A stretch of 64,000 bases of DNA from Sphingomonas oligoaromativorans (lineage in GTDB: Bacteria > Pseudomonadota > Alphaproteobacteria > Sphingomonadales > Sphingomonadaceae), in contig NZ_JAASQK010000001.1 in NCBI RefSeq assembly GCF_011762195.1, positions 744,001 through 808,000 of the forward strand, written 5' to 3'. Below the pieces are notes generated by a model, which was not told the DNA's origin, made no database searches, and saw only the letters and a program-made list of their open reading frames with translations. Shown piece after piece: positions 36,704-46,788 of this stretch (position 1 is its first letter; each line of letters begins with the position of its first letter). The position numbers and the translations under genes are program-made.

Positions 36704-37996
36704 GTGACGTCGCTTGCTCTCTCTTCGCTTCGCCGCCGACCGTGGCCGCCGATCCTCCTCGCCGCCGTGCTGGCGGGGGGAGCGAGCTGGTACGCCTATG
36801 CCCAGCTCGCGCCCGGAGATCGCGGCGTACCGCCGATCGACAGCTCGTCGAGCTATGAGGTGACGGGCGTTCAGGTGGACGTGGCCGGCCGCACCGCCGA
36901 CGAGGCGCGGACCGCCGCGTGGCGGATGGCCCAGCGCAAGGGCTGGAAGATTCTCTGGGCGCGGATGCATGGGGCGAGCCCCGATCAGGCGCCCGGCGTT
37001 CCCGATTCGACGCTCGATTCGATCGTTGCAGGCATCGAAGTGGAGAGCGAGCAGGTCGGCCCGCATCGCTATATCGCGACGCTGGGCCTGCTGTTCGATC
37101 GTGGCCGCACTGGCGAACTGATCGGTGGTGGCACGTCGACCCCGCGTTCGGCGCCGATGCTGGTGATCCCGATCCAATATGGCGGCGGCGGGGAGCAGAG
37201 CTTCGAGTCGCGCACCTCGTGGCAGAAGGCGTGGGCGCGCTTCCGCACGGGTTCGAGCGCGGTGGATTATGTGCGGCCGGTGGGCACGGGGGCGGACCCG
37301 GTGCTACTCAACCTCGGCCAAAGCCGCAGGCCGGGGCGGACCTGGTGGCGGATGCTGCTCGATCAATATGGCGCTTCCGACGTGGTTGTGCCCGAAGTCT
37401 ATCTGGAGCGTCGCTATCCGGGCGGACCGATCGCGGCGCGCTTCGTGGCGCGGCATGGGCCGGACGGCGAGGTGCTCGGCACCTTCACGCGGATCGCGTC
37501 CGGCACGGGCGATCTGGACCATATGCTCGACGAAGGCGTGAAGCAGATCGATGCGCTCTATGTGAACGCGCTGGGCCACGGCCAGTTGAAGCCCGATCCG
37601 TCGCTCTCGATCGAGGAGCCGGAGGCGCCCGCCGCCGATCTCATCCCCGATGATGCCGCCGATCCGCTCGCCGCGATCGTGGAGGATGTCAGCACCGCGC
37701 AGGCAGCCCAGTTCACCGTGCAGGTCGAGACGGCCGACGCGGCGACGCTGGATCAGGCACAGGCCGCGCTGCGGGCGGTCGCGGGCGTGCGGCAGGCGAC
37801 GGTGGCGAGCCTCGCGCTCGGGGGCACGTCTCTGTTGTCGGTGGGCTATGCGGGCGAGATCGGGGCGCTGAGGGCGGCGCTCGCCGCGCGCGGCTGGAAG
37901 CTGGAGGGCGAGGGGGCGACGCTGCACATGCGGAAGGGAGGGGCGTCCTCGACGCCGGCTTCCGCCACGTCACCGCCTGCCCAGCCGAAACCATGA
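36704..37996 (+). CDS. DUF2066-like membrane-anchored protein with HMA-like C-terminal domain
   Basis: A 430 aa protein starting at a GTG with AAGGA 5 nt upstream. A cleavable or anchoring N-terminal segment ([20 protein letters not shown]) is followed by a domain like DUF2066 ([21 protein letters not shown]), predicted periplasmic. The C-terminal part (about 330-405) has a ferredoxin-like pattern similar to heavy-metal-associated domains, but lacks the CxxC metal site. The tail is Pro/Ser/Ala-rich. It overlaps hdaA by 4 nt. Neighbouring purM and hda with a DUF2066 gene is a known proteobacterial arrangement; function is unknown. Confidence 0.72.
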   Translation: MTSLALSSLRRRPWPPILLAAVLAGGASWYAYAQLAPGDRGVPPIDSSSSYEVTGVQVDVAGRTADEARTAAWRMAQRKGWKILWARMHGASPDQAPGVPDSTLDSIVAGIEVESEQVGPHRYIATLGLLFDRGRTGELIGGGTSTPRSAPMLVIPIQYGGGGEQSFESRTSWQKAWARFRTGSSAVDYVRPVGTGADPVLLNLGQSRRPGRTWWRMLLDQYGASDVVVPEVYLERRYPGGPIAARFVARHGPDGEVLGTFTRIASGTGDLDHMLDEGVKQIDALYVNALGHGQLKPDPSLSIEEPEAPAADLIPDDAADPLAAIVEDVSTAQAAQFTVQVETADAATLDQAQAALRAVAGVRQATVASLALGGTSLLSVGYAGEIGALRAALAARGWKLEGEGATLHMRKGGASSTPASATSPPAQPKP

Positions 37997-38601
37997 ACCA
38001 GATCGCGCTCCCGCTGGATTGGCCGGAAGGCGAGCGCGACGACGAATTCATCCTGTCCGATGCCAATGCCGCGGTTGCGCGCCATCTGGAGCATTGGTCG
38101 CTGTGGCCCGTGCCGGTGACGATCCTGACCGGCCCGCGCAAATCCGGCCGGAGCCTCGTCGGCCGGCTGTTCGCGCGCAAGACGGGCGGGCGGCTGCTCG
38201 ACGATGCCTGGCGCGCCGACGAGGAGACGCTGTTCCACGCCTGGAACGCGGCGATGGAGACGCATCGCCCGCTTTTGATCGTCGCGGACGCGCCGCCGCC
38301 GGAATGGGCCGTCTCGCTGCCCGATCTCGCCTCGCGTTTCACGGCGACGCCGCGTGTGGCGATCCAGCCGCCGGACGATGCGCTGATGACCGCGCTGCTC
38401 GAACGCGGGCTGGCGCGGCGCGGCCTGCCCGTGCCGCCGACGCTCACCGCGTGGCTCTCGGCGCGCATCGAGCGGACCTATGTGGGGATCGTCAGCGCGA
38501 TCGACGCGCTCGATCGGGCCGCGCTTTCCCGCCAGCACAGGCTGACCGTGCCGCTTGCACGGGATGCGCTGATGCAGGCCGGCGTTATCGACGCCCGGTG
38601 A
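37993..38601 (+). CDS. hdaA: HdaA-like DnaA-related regulator of replication initiation
   Basis: A 202 aa DnaA/AAA+ relative. In alphaproteobacteria HdaA works with the beta clamp to promote DnaA-ATP hydrolysis. The N-terminal QIALPLDW matches the beta-clamp-binding motif. The P-loop region reads GPRKSGRS (47-54), with Arg in place of the usual Lys, and Walker B is weak (LLIVADAPP), so nucleotide binding may be altered. The C-terminal AAA lid is visible ([19 protein letters not shown]). There is no DNA-binding domain IV, as expected. The gene is translationally coupled to the DUF2066-like gene. Confidence 0.85.
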   Translation: MNQIALPLDWPEGERDDEFILSDANAAVARHLEHWSLWPVPVTILTGPRKSGRSLVGRLFARKTGGRLLDDAWRADEETLFHAWNAAMETHRPLLIVADAPPPEWAVSLPDLASRFTATPRVAIQPPDDALMTALLERGLARRGLPVPPTLTAWLSARIERTYVGIVSAIDALDRAALSRQHRLTVPLARDALMQAGVIDAR

Positions 38602-38623
38602 AGGCTGGGCTAATCTGCGGCGC

Positions 38624-40876
38624 ATGAGCGCGATGAACGACCTGCCTGAAACCCAGACCGATTCTCCGATCTCCGAGGTGGAGCCGATGATGACCGCCGA
38701 TATCGCGCGGGCCGTGGCCGATGCCCAGAGCCTCCACGAGGAGGCGCAGCTCGCCGAACCGGTGGCGCCACGCGAGCGCTATTTCAATCGTGAGATTTCA
38801 TGGCTGGCCTTCAACGAACGCGTGCTGGACGAGGCCTGCAACCATGCCCATCCGCTGCTGGAGCGGCTGCGTTTCCTCTCCATCTCGGGCAATAATCTCG
38901 ACGAGTTCTTCATGGTTCGCGTGGCGGGCCTGCGCGGGCAGCAGCTCAACAGCGTCGAGCAATTGTCCGCCGACGGGCTCACCCCGACACAGCAGCTCGA
39001 CGCGATCGAGGCGAGCGCCGATGCACTGATGCGGCGACAGCAGGTGGTGTGGCGCACGCTGCGGCATGAACTGGCCGAGCAGGATTTCCACGTCCTCTCC
39101 AACGACAGCGTGCCCGCCGAGGATGCGCCCTGGCTGGAAACGCATTTCCGCGAACAGGTGCTGCCGGTTCTGACACCGCAGGCGCTCGACCCCGCGCATC
39201 CCTTCCCGTTCATCCCGAACAAGGGCTTCAGCCTGATCTTCGATCTCAAGCGGCTGTCGGACGGGGAGCCGATTCGCGAGTTGCTGATGGTCCCGCCGAC
39301 ACTGCCGCGCTTCGTGCGCCTGCCGGGCGGGACGGCGCGCTATATCGCGGTCGAGACGCTGATCCGCCGCTTCACCGCTTTGCTCTTCCCCGGCTATGAG
39401 GTGCATGGCGACGGCGCGTTCCGCATCATCCGCGACAGCGATATCGAGATCGAGGAAGAAGCCGAGGATCTCGTCCGCTTCTTCCACTCCGCCATCAAGC
39501 GCCGCCGCCGGGGCCGCGTCATCCGTCTGCGCCTTCAGGCGGGAATGCCGCTGGAGCTGGAGGAGCTGGTGTCGGATGCGGTCGGGCAGGGGGCGCTCGT
39601 GTCCGAGGCTTCCGGCTTCCTCGGCGTCGCCGATCTCGAAATGCTGGTCGAGGAGAACCGGCCGGATTTGAAGTGGCCACCCTTCACGCCGCGTTTTCCC
39701 GAGCGAATCCGGGAACATGGGGGCGATTGCTTCGCCGCGATCCGAGACAAGGATATCGTCGTCCACCACCCTTATGAAAGCTTCGAGGTGGTGATCGCCT
39801 TCCTCAAGCAGGCGGCGCTCGACCCGGACGTGGTGGCGATCAAGCAGACGCTGTATCGCGCCGGCAAGCAATCCGCGATCATCCGCGCGCTGATCGACGC
39901 GGCGGAGGCAGGCAAGTCGGTCACGGCCGTGGTGGAGCTGAAAGCGCGCTTCGACGAGGAGCAGAACATCCTCTGGGCCGCACAGCTCGAACGCGCGGGC
40001 GTGCAGGTGGTCTATGGCTTCATCGACTGGAAGACCCATGCCAAGATATCGATGGTGGTCCGCCGCGAGAACGGCACCTTCCGCACATACTGCCATTTCG
40101 GGACCGGAAATTATCATCCGGTGACGGCGAGAATTTACACCGATCTCAGCTTCTTCACGGCCGATCCTCGCGTGGGGCGTGATGCGGCGCAGGTGTTCAA
40201 CTACATCACCGGTTATGTCGAGCCGCATGATCTGGAACTGGTGACGATCTCGCCTCATGGGCTGCGCGAGCGTCTCGCCGATCTGATCGATGCGGAGATC
40301 GATCATGCCCGCGCCGGCCGCCCGGCGACGATCTGGGCGAAGATGAACTCGCTGGTGGACCCGGCGCTCATCGAGAAGCTCTACCGTGCGAGTGCCGCGG
40401 GCGTGCAGATCGACCTCATCGTGCGCGGCATCTGCTGTCTGCGGCCGGGCGTTCCGGGGCTCTCGGAGAATATCCGCGTGAAGTCCGTGGTCGGCCGTTT
40501 CCTGGAGCACAGCCGCATCATGTGCTTCGGCAATGGCGAGCCGATGCCGAACCGCAAGGCCAAGGTGTTCATCTCCTCGGCCGACTGGATGCCGCGCAAC
40601 TTCGATCGCCGCGTCGAATATATGCTGCCGATCGAGAACCCGACGGTCCATGCGCAGGTGCTCGATCAGGTGATGGTGGCGAACCTCATCGATACCGAGC
40701 AAAGTTGGGTTTTGCGATCCGATGGAAGTTATGATCGGATCACGGAATCCGGCGGCAAGCCATTTAATCTCCATCGTTATTTCATGACGAATCCTTCGCT
40801 TTCGGGGCGCGGGGCGGCGTTGCGGAAATCGGACAGCGTGCCGCGCCTGAAGCTGCGGCGGGGTGGCTCCAATTGA
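38624..40876 (+). CDS. ppk1: Polyphosphate kinase 1
   Basis: Reversibly polymerises ATP gamma-phosphate into polyphosphate. The 750 aa protein has an acidic 45-residue N-terminal extension before the family start [19 protein letters not shown]. The phospho-acceptor His region is [20 protein letters not shown] and the second catalytic His is in [15 protein letters not shown]. It sits 22 nt after hdaA and about 90 nt ahead of the exopolyphosphatase gene, so synthesis and breakdown are encoded side by side. Confidence 0.97.
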   Translation: MSAMNDLPETQTDSPISEVEPMMTADIARAVADAQSLHEEAQLAEPVAPRERYFNREISWLAFNERVLDEACNHAHPLLERLRFLSISGNNLDEFFMVRVAGLRGQQLNSVEQLSADGLTPTQQLDAIEASADALMRRQQVVWRTLRHELAEQDFHVLSNDSVPAEDAPWLETHFREQVLPVLTPQALDPAHPFPFIPNKGFSLIFDLKRLSDGEPIRELLMVPPTLPRFVRLPGGTARYIAVETLIRRFTALLFPGYEVHGDGAFRIIRDSDIEIEEEAEDLVRFFHSAIKRRRRGRVIRLRLQAGMPLELEELVSDAVGQGALVSEASGFLGVADLEMLVEENRPDLKWPPFTPRFPERIREHGGDCFAAIRDKDIVVHHPYESFEVVIAFLKQAALDPDVVAIKQTLYRAGKQSAIIRALIDAAEAGKSVTAVVELKARFDEEQNILWAAQLERAGVQVVYGFIDWKTHAKISMVVRRENGTFRTYCHFGTGNYHPVTARIYTDLSFFTADPRVGRDAAQVFNYITGYVEPHDLELVTISPHGLRERLADLIDAEIDHARAGRPATIWAKMNSLVDPALIEKLYRASAAGVQIDLIVRGICCLRPGVPGLSENIRVKSVVGRFLEHSRIMCFGNGEPMPNRKAKVFISSADWMPRNFDRRVEYMLPIENPTVHAQVLDQVMVANLIDTEQSWVLRSDGSYDRITESGGKPFNLHRYFMTNPSLSGRGAALRKSDSVPRLKLRRGGSN

Positions 40877-40916
40877 TATCGCGATGATTCGTCGGCGAAA
40901 CGATGCGAAACCGGGG

Positions 40917-40943
40917 CAGGCGGCCTTTGCCGGCGGCCTGTTT
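40917..40943 (+). terminator. Possible terminator after ppk1
   Basis: CGGC-CTTT-GCCG forms a short hairpin that can be extended by CAGG/CCTG across a 4-nt bulge, then TTT follows. It lies in the ppk1-ppx gap, 20 nt before the ppx start. It is weak and may only attenuate read-through. Confidence 0.35.
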
Positions 40944-40963
40944 CCCGCTAACGCCGGCGCGCC

Positions 40964-42469
40964 ATGAAGCCCGGCTATCTTTTCCGCTCCACCGCCAGCA
41001 GGGGCGCCGATCAGAGCGGCGGCCGCGTCGGCATCATCGACATCGGCTCGAACTCAATTCGCCTCGTCGTCTATGACGGGCCGATCCGCATCCCTTCGAT
41101 CCTCTTCAACGAGAAGGTGATGGCGGGGCTCGGCAAGGGCCTGGCTTCCACCGGAATGCTCGATCCGGCAAGCGTGGAGCGGGCCTTCGTCGCGCTCGAT
41201 CGTTTCCGGCTGGTGGCGGAGAAGATCGGCGTGGCCAGCCTCCACACGGTCGCCACCGCCGCCGTGCGGGACGCCACGAACGGCACGGATTTCCTCGCGC
41301 GGGCGGCTGGCATCGGCCTCGATGTCAGCGTGCTGACGGGCGAGGAGGAAGCCGAGATGGCGGGGGAGGGCGTGATCGCGGCCTTCCCCGACGCGGACGG
41401 CATCGTCGGCGATCTGGGGGGCGGAAGCCTCGAACTCGCACGCGTCTCCGGCGGGAAGGTGCGGGAGCGCGCCTCCTTTCCGCTCGGCGTGTTGCGGGTG
41501 GCGGAAATCCGGGGCCGCGGCCCGCGCGCGCTCCGCACGGTCGTCGAGCATCGCTTGCAGGAGACGGGCTGGAGCGGTCGCGGCAAGGGGTTGCCCTTCT
41601 ATCTCGTCGGCGGATCGTGGCGCGCTCTGGCGCGGCTGTTGATGCACACGACCGGCTATCCGCTGCCGATCGTCCATGGCTACACCATGCCGGTGACCAC
41701 GGCGCAGCGGGCGGTCCGTGCGCTGGCGCATATCGACAAGGCCAAGCTCAAGGAAATCCCGCAGCTTTCGTCGTCGCGGGCAGGCTCGCTGCCGGATGCG
41801 GCGGCGCTGCTGGCGCTGGTTTCGCGGGAACTGGGATCGAGCCATCTGGTGGCGTCGGCCTACGGCCTGCGCGAGGGCGTTCTGCACAGGAACCTGCCGC
41901 CCGACGTGCGCGATCTAGACCCCCTGATCTGCGCGACTCGGGAAGAAGGGCAGCGCCTTGGCCGGTTCCCCGAGCATGGAGACCTGCTCGACCGCTGGAT
42001 CGCGCCCCTCTTCTCGGGCGAGAGCGCGGCCGACGCCCGTCTGCGCCATGCGAGCTGCCTGCTGGCCGATGTGGGCTGGCGCGCGCACCCCGAGTTCCGG
42101 GCCGAGCGTGGTCTGGAGACGGCGCTGCACGGCAATTGGGTCGGCGTCGATGCGCGGGGACGTGCGATGATGGCGCAGGCGCTGTTCAGCAGCTTCGGCG
42201 CGGACGGCGAGCCGCCGGTGGTGCCCATGCTCGTTTCGCCGGAAGACCGACAGGTTGCCGTCCGCTGGGGCCTCGCCATGCGGCTCGGGCAGCGTCTGTC
42301 CGGCGGCGTGGCAGCCCCACTTCGCACGAGCGCCCTGCAGGTGAAGGGATCGACGCTGAGCCTTCGCCTCGCAGCCGGAGATGGCGCGCTCTATGGCGAG
42401 GCGGTGGAGCGGCGGCACAAGACGCTGGCCGCCGCCTTCGGCCTCCGGGCGGAGATGGTGGAAGGCTGA
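40964..42469 (+). CDS. ppx: Exopolyphosphatase/guanosine pentaphosphatase family protein
   Basis: Ppx/GppA-family phosphatase of the ASKHA fold, 501 aa. VGIIDIGSNSIRLVVYD is the phosphate-1 motif, LTGEEEAEMAGEGV follows, and DGIVGDLGGGSLEL is the phosphate-2 motif. A helical C-terminal domain extends from about 310. It most likely degrades polyphosphate made by Ppk1; pppGpp hydrolysis cannot be excluded. It converges on the I78-like gene with 6 nt between stops. Confidence 0.93.
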   Translation: MKPGYLFRSTASRGADQSGGRVGIIDIGSNSIRLVVYDGPIRIPSILFNEKVMAGLGKGLASTGMLDPASVERAFVALDRFRLVAEKIGVASLHTVATAAVRDATNGTDFLARAAGIGLDVSVLTGEEEAEMAGEGVIAAFPDADGIVGDLGGGSLELARVSGGKVRERASFPLGVLRVAEIRGRGPRALRTVVEHRLQETGWSGRGKGLPFYLVGGSWRALARLLMHTTGYPLPIVHGYTMPVTTAQRAVRALAHIDKAKLKEIPQLSSSRAGSLPDAAALLALVSRELGSSHLVASAYGLREGVLHRNLPPDVRDLDPLICATREEGQRLGRFPEHGDLLDRWIAPLFSGESAADARLRHASCLLADVGWRAHPEFRAERGLETALHGNWVGVDARGRAMMAQALFSSFGADGEPPVVPMLVSPEDRQVAVRWGLAMRLGQRLSGGVAAPLRTSALQVKGSTLSLRLAAGDGALYGEAVERRHKTLAAAFGLRAEMVEG

Positions 42470-42475
42470 GGCCGA

Positions 42476-42772
42476 TCAGCCGCAGTTGAGGCGGCTGATG
42501 ACCTGATGCTCGTCGACCGTGATGGTCAGGCGATCGGGGCGGAAGTCCATCGTCATCGCCTCGCCCGGCCGCACGACGCGGACGCTCTTCGCGCCCGACG
42601 CACGGCGCGCGCCTTCGATCGCACCGCCGCCGCCGCCATGGCCGAGATAATGCTGCGCCGGCTCGTTCCGGCAGATATGACGGGCGGCGGGGCCATGCTC
42701 GCCACGCATCTCGACCGGGGTGCAGCCGGCGAGGGCGATGGTCGCGAGCAGCAGGGCGGCCTCACTCCGCAT
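42476..42772 (-). CDS. I78-family peptidase inhibitor-like lipoprotein
   Basis: A 98 aa lipoprotein: the signal [17 protein letters not shown] ends in a lipobox with C17. The mature part has a Gly-rich loop (LGHGGGGG) and the I78-like block [25 protein letters not shown], ending ISRLNCG. C34 and the final Cys could form a disulfide. I78 relatives inhibit serine proteases; inhibition by this protein is inferred only. The gene overlaps the end of rnd by 11 nt, so it is translationally coupled as the second gene of an rnd unit. Confidence 0.82.
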   Translation of the reverse strand: MRSEAALLLATIALAGCTPVEMRGEHGPAARHICRNEPAQHYLGHGGGGGAIEGARRASGAKSVRVVRPGEAMTMDFRPDRLTITVDEHQVISRLNCG

Positions 42773-43937
42773 CGTTCATCCGCATCATGCGCAGCTTCCC
42801 GTTCTTCACCGCGAAGCCCATCCGGCCCTCGACCAGATCGAGCGCATCGCGGCCGAACTGCTCGAAGCGCCATCCATCGAGGATGGCGAGCCCGTCGCGC
42901 CTGCCGGCGGCGAGCAGTTCCAGCTCGTCGGAGCGGGCGATCAGGCGCGGTGCCACATCGGTCTCCTTCGAGCGGATCTTGAGCAGCAGCTTGAGCAGGT
43001 CCGCCACCAGCGCGCCGTCCTTGCCGAGGCCGGGCTTGCGATCCTCGCGGGCTGGCAGTTCGTCGTCGGACATCGGCGTCGAGGCTTCGAGCGCGCCCAT
43101 CAGGCGGTTGCCGATGTCGTTCGACGCCCAGCTTGCCGAAAGACCGCGGACGCGTGCCAGATCCTTTTGCTCGCGCGGCGGATGGCTGGCGATGTCGGCG
43201 AGCGTCTCGTCCTTCATGATGCGGCCGCGCGGCAAATCCTTGCCCTGCGCCTCGCGCTCGCGCCATGCGGCCAGCGCCTTGAGGCGGCCCAGCACCTCGG
43301 GCTTGCGGCTCGGCACCTTGACGCGCTGCCATGCCTGTTCCGGGTCGTTGACGTAGCTGGACGGATCGCCCAGCCGCTCCATCTCCTGATCGAGCCAGTC
43401 GCCGCGGCCGGTCTTCTTCAGCTTCTCCAGCAGGCGCGGGAAAATCTGGATGAGATAGGTAACGTCGCCGATCGCATAGTCGATCTGGCGCTTGTCGAGC
43501 GGGCGGCGCGCCCAGTCGGTGAAGCGGGCGCCCTTGTCGAGCTTCACGCCCGTCCAGCTCTCGACCAGATTCGAATAGCCGACCTGCTCGCCCATGCCGA
43601 GCGCCATGGCGGCGATCTGGGTGTCGAACAGCGGATACGGCGTCTTGCCGGTCAGATTGTGGATGATCTCCAGATCCTGCCCGCCGGCGTGGAAGACCTT
43701 GAGCACATCCTCGTTATTGACCATCAGGTCGAGGAGCGGGGTCATGTCGAAATCCGGCGCCATCGGATCGATCGCGGCGGCTTCGTTGCTGTCCGCGATC
43801 TGGATCAGGCAGAGTTCCGGCCAGTAGCTGTTCTCGCGCATGAACTCCGTGTCGATCGCCACATAGGGGCTTTTCGAAAGGCGGGCGCAGAGATCGGCGA
43901 GCGTCTGGCTGTCGGTGATAAGCGGGTGAATAACCAT
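42762..43937 (-). CDS. rnd: Ribonuclease D
   Basis: 3'-5' exoribonuclease of the DEDDy family acting in tRNA maturation. The ATG at 43937 gives 391 aa. Exo motifs are [34 protein letters not shown] and the Tyr-containing [13 protein letters not shown]. An HRDC domain follows ([20 protein letters not shown]). The reading frame is open far upstream, but that part is antisense to aspS and has no RNase D similarity. rnd is divergent from aspS across 99 bp. Confidence 0.95.
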   Translation of the reverse strand: MVIHPLITDSQTLADLCARLSKSPYVAIDTEFMRENSYWPELCLIQIADSNEAAAIDPMAPDFDMTPLLDLMVNNEDVLKVFHAGGQDLEIIHNLTGKTPYPLFDTQIAAMALGMGEQVGYSNLVESWTGVKLDKGARFTDWARRPLDKRQIDYAIGDVTYLIQIFPRLLEKLKKTGRGDWLDQEMERLGDPSSYVNDPEQAWQRVKVPSRKPEVLGRLKALAAWREREAQGKDLPRGRIMKDETLADIASHPPREQKDLARVRGLSASWASNDIGNRLMGALEASTPMSDDELPAREDRKPGLGKDGALVADLLKLLLKIRSKETDVAPRLIARSDELELLAAGRRDGLAILDGWRFEQFGRDALDLVEGRMGFAVKNGKLRMMRMNDAE

Positions 43938-44036
43938 GATGCTTCCATAAACAGACCGTCGCGCCTTGACAAAGAGGGTACGGACACGGAAGCGCTCGCC
44001 CTCAATCTTTTCCCGCCGAATACGGATAGCACGATC

Positions 44037-45818
44037 ATGCACGCCTATCGCACCCACACCTGCGCCCAGCTCCGCGCCAGCGACGTCGGGCAGACCGTCC
44101 GGCTCTCCGGCTGGGTGCATCGCAAGCGCGACCATGGCGGCGTGTTGTTCGTCGACCTGCGCGATCATTACGGCCTCGTCCAGATCGTCGCGGATTCGGA
44201 CAGCGAGGCGCTCAAGCTGCTGGAGTCGCTGCGTGCCGAGAGCGTCGTCACCATCGACGGCGTGGTGGAGGCCCGCGCCAGGGAAGCCGTGAACCCCAAC
44301 CTCGCCACCGGCGAGATCGAGGTGCGCGCCAAGAGCGTGATCGTCCAGTCGGCCGCCGCCGAGCTGCCGATGCCGGTCGCCGGCGAGGCGGAATATCCCG
44401 AGGATGTCCGCCTGCGTTACCGCTTCCTCGATCTGCGCCGCGAGACGCTCCACGCCAACATCGTGAAGCGCACCCAGATCATCTCGGACATGCGCCACCG
44501 CATGGAAGGCGAGGGCTTCACCGAATATTCGACGCCGATCCTGACGGCCTCGTCGCCCGAGGGCGCGCGCGACTTCCTCGTGCCGAGCCGCATCCATGCC
44601 GGCAAGTTCTACGCGCTCCCGCAGGCGCCGCAGCAGTACAAGCAGCTCCTGATGGTCGCGGGCTTCGATCGCTATTTCCAGATCGCGCCCTGCTTCCGCG
44701 ACGAAGACCCGCGTGCCGACCGTCTGCCGGGCGAGTTCTACCAGCTCGATCTGGAGATGAGCTTCGTCACGCAGGAAGACGTGTGGAACACGATGGAGCC
44801 GGTCATCGCTGGCGTGTTCGAGAAGTTCGCGGATGGCAAGCCGGTGACGCCCGCCGGCAGCTTCCCGCGCATCCCCTACAGCGAGGCGATGCTGAAATAC
44901 GGCTCGGACAAGCCGGACCTGCGCAATCCGATCACCATCACCGACGTCACCGACCATTTCCATGAATCGGGCTTCGGCATCTTCGCGGGCATCGTGGCGG
45001 GCGGCGGGCGCATCCGCGCGATCCCGGCTCCGGGCGCGGGCGCCGGCAGCCGCAAGTTCTTCGACGACATGAACGTCTGGGCGCGCGACGAGGGCTATTC
45101 GGGCCTCGGCTACATCAACATCAAGGATGGCGAGCCGGGCGGCCCGATCGCCAAGAACCACGGCGCGGAAGCGACCGCCAAGCTGATCGAGGCGCTCGGC
45201 CTCGGCCCGAACGACGGCGTGTTCTTCGCGGCGGGCGCGGAGAATGTGGCGGCCAAGCTCGCCGGCCTCGCCCGCACCCGCGCGGGCGAGCAGCTCAACC
45301 TGATCGACAAGGATCGCTTCGAGCTGTGCTGGATCGTCGACTTCCCCTTCTACGAGTGGGACGAGGACGAGAAGAAGGTCGAGTTCGCGCACAACCCCTT
45401 CTCGATGCCGCAGGGCGGGCTCGAGGCGCTCAACTCGCAGGATCCGCTGTCGCTCAAGGCGTTCCAGTACGACATGGTCTGCAACGGCTATGAGATCGCC
45501 TCGGGCTCGATCCGCAACCAGTCGCCGGAAACCATGGTCAAGGCGTTCGAGCTGGTGGGCCTCAGCCAGGCAGACGTGGAGGAGCGCTTCGGCGGCCTCT
45601 ATCGCGCGTTCCAGTATGGCGCACCGCCGCACGGCGGCATGGCGGCCGGCGTCGATCGCATCGTGATGCTGTTGTGCGGCGCCCAGAACCTGCGCGAGAT
45701 CACGCTGTTCCCGATGAACCAGCGCGCTGAGGATCTGCTGATGGGCGCGCCGTCGCCGGCGATGATGAAGCAGCTCCGCGAACTGCACATCCGTGTGGTG
45801 GAGCCCGTCAAAGCCTGA
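44037..45818 (+). CDS. aspS: Aspartyl-tRNA synthetase, probably non-discriminating
   Basis: Class IIb synthetase, 593 aa. It has the OB-fold anticodon domain ([15 protein letters not shown]), motif 2 ([17 protein letters not shown]), the GAD insertion (about 280-400) and motif 3 ([14 protein letters not shown]). His33 occupies the position that is Leu30 in E. coli AspRS; His here is linked with non-discriminating enzymes that also charge tRNA-Asn for GatCAB amidation. Whether gatCAB exists lies outside the window. ATG 44037 fits the family start; the longer open frame upstream is antisense to rnd. Confidence 0.96.
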   Translation: MHAYRTHTCAQLRASDVGQTVRLSGWVHRKRDHGGVLFVDLRDHYGLVQIVADSDSEALKLLESLRAESVVTIDGVVEARAREAVNPNLATGEIEVRAKSVIVQSAAAELPMPVAGEAEYPEDVRLRYRFLDLRRETLHANIVKRTQIISDMRHRMEGEGFTEYSTPILTASSPEGARDFLVPSRIHAGKFYALPQAPQQYKQLLMVAGFDRYFQIAPCFRDEDPRADRLPGEFYQLDLEMSFVTQEDVWNTMEPVIAGVFEKFADGKPVTPAGSFPRIPYSEAMLKYGSDKPDLRNPITITDVTDHFHESGFGIFAGIVAGGGRIRAIPAPGAGAGSRKFFDDMNVWARDEGYSGLGYINIKDGEPGGPIAKNHGAEATAKLIEALGLGPNDGVFFAAGAENVAAKLAGLARTRAGEQLNLIDKDRFELCWIVDFPFYEWDEDEKKVEFAHNPFSMPQGGLEALNSQDPLSLKAFQYDMVCNGYEIASGSIRNQSPETMVKAFELVGLSQADVEERFGGLYRAFQYGAPPHGGMAAGVDRIVMLLCGAQNLREITLFPMNQRAEDLLMGAPSPAMMKQLRELHIRVVEPVKA

Positions 45819-45887
45819 CGAATCGGGCTGTACCGTGGCGGGACGTTAACCGTAATGCCCTGTCTCGCCTAAACATGCGCGGTCGCC

Positions 45888-45901
45888 TAGCCCTTTGGCT
45901 A
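45888..45901 (+). promoter_or_regulatory. Hairpin overlapping the ppk2 start codon
   Basis: TAGCC-CTTT-GGCTA is a perfect 5-bp stem with a 4-nt loop; its last base is the A of the ppk2 ATG at 45901. No Shine-Dalgarno is seen in front of this ATG. The hairpin could limit translation initiation. Confidence 0.4.
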
Positions 45902-46788
45902 TGGCGATCGCCTTGTCCAACTTCGAGAGCGGCCCGGCGCTGACCGGCGACTATGGCGAAGCCATGGCCGCCGTGCAGCGCCGCCTCGCGCACGCGCAGG
46001 TGGCGCATGTCGCCCAGCGCCGCCGTGCGATCGTGATGTTCGAAGGCTGGGACTGTGGCGGCAAGGCCGAGACGATCCGCGAACTTGTCTCAGGATGGGA
46101 CGCGCGCCATTACGCGGTCTGGCCGATCGGCGCGCCGACCGTCGAGGAACGCGCGCGGCATTTCCTGTGGCGCTTCTGGTCGCGGTTGCCGGCGGACGGC
46201 GAGATCGGCGTGTTCGACCGGAGCTGGTACGGCCGCGTGCTGACCGAGCGGGTCGAGGGCTTCGCCAGCGACAAGGAATGGCGCCGGGCTTACGACGAGA
46301 TCAACGAGTTCGAGGCGCAGCAGCGCGACAGCGGCACCACGCTCGTCAAGCTTTTCCTCCACGTCTCCGAGGATGAGCAGGATCGGCGGATGCGGGCACG
46401 GCTGGCCGATCCGTGGACGGCCTGGAAGGTCAGCGGCGACGATTTCCGCGCGCGTGAGCGGCGCCCCGCTTATGTCGCGGCGATGGAGGATATGTTCGCC
46501 CACACGGACACGCGCTGGGCGCCGTGGAAGCTGATCGACGGCGTGAATATCGAATTCGCCCATATCACCGCGCTGACGCATGTGGCCGAGGCGCTGGAGA
46601 AGGCCGTCTCGATGACGCCTCCCGAAATCGCGCCCGAGATCGAGGCGCTGGCGAAGGTGCATTTCGGGCCGGACTGGCGGAATGAAGGCCGCTCCCAGCC
46701 GGCATCGCTCGATGCGGCTCGCGAGCGCCATGCGCGCGACGGCGGCGACGAACCCGACTCGCCGCCTTATGAGCCGCTCTCCGCCTGA
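45901..46788 (+). CDS. PPK2-family polyphosphate phosphotransferase
   Basis: PPK2 enzymes move phosphate between polyphosphate and nucleotides, often making ATP or GTP. The 295 aa protein has a P-loop FEGWDCGGKAETI (K55), a lid region and a Walker B-like GVFDRSWYGRV (D106), then VSEDEQDRRMRARLADPWTAWK. The P-loop differs from the frequent GKGG form by having GKAE. An upstream in-frame TTG at 45895 is an alternative start. The C-terminal 40 residues are acidic and probably disordered. It lies 5 kb from ppk1. The nucleotide preferred cannot be told from sequence alone. Confidence 0.88.
   Translation: MAIALSNFESGPALTGDYGEAMAAVQRRLAHAQVAHVAQRRRAIVMFEGWDCGGKAETIRELVSGWDARHYAVWPIGAPTVEERARHFLWRFWSRLPADGEIGVFDRSWYGRVLTERVEGFASDKEWRRAYDEINEFEAQQRDSGTTLVKLFLHVSEDEQDRRMRARLADPWTAWKVSGDDFRARERRPAYVAAMEDMFAHTDTRWAPWKLIDGVNIEFAHITALTHVAEALEKAVSMTPPEIAPEIEALAKVHFGPDWRNEGRSQPASLDAARERHARDGGDEPDSPPYEPLSA

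Noticed and set aside
38798-40774. 658-codon minus-strand open frame opposite ppk1
   Set aside because: Mirror of ppk1 codons; no motif and no ribosome site.
43966-43971. TTGACA upstream of aspS
   Set aside because: A perfect -35 hexamer, but the sequence 17 bp later (GAAGCG) does not resemble a -10, so no promoter is called.
42720-44036. Plus-strand N-terminal extension of aspS
   Set aside because: The frame is open but antisense to rnd, and AspRS similarity begins only at the ATG at 44037.
43938-45788. Minus-strand N-terminal extension of rnd
   Set aside because: Antisense to aspS; RNase D similarity starts at the ATG at 43937.
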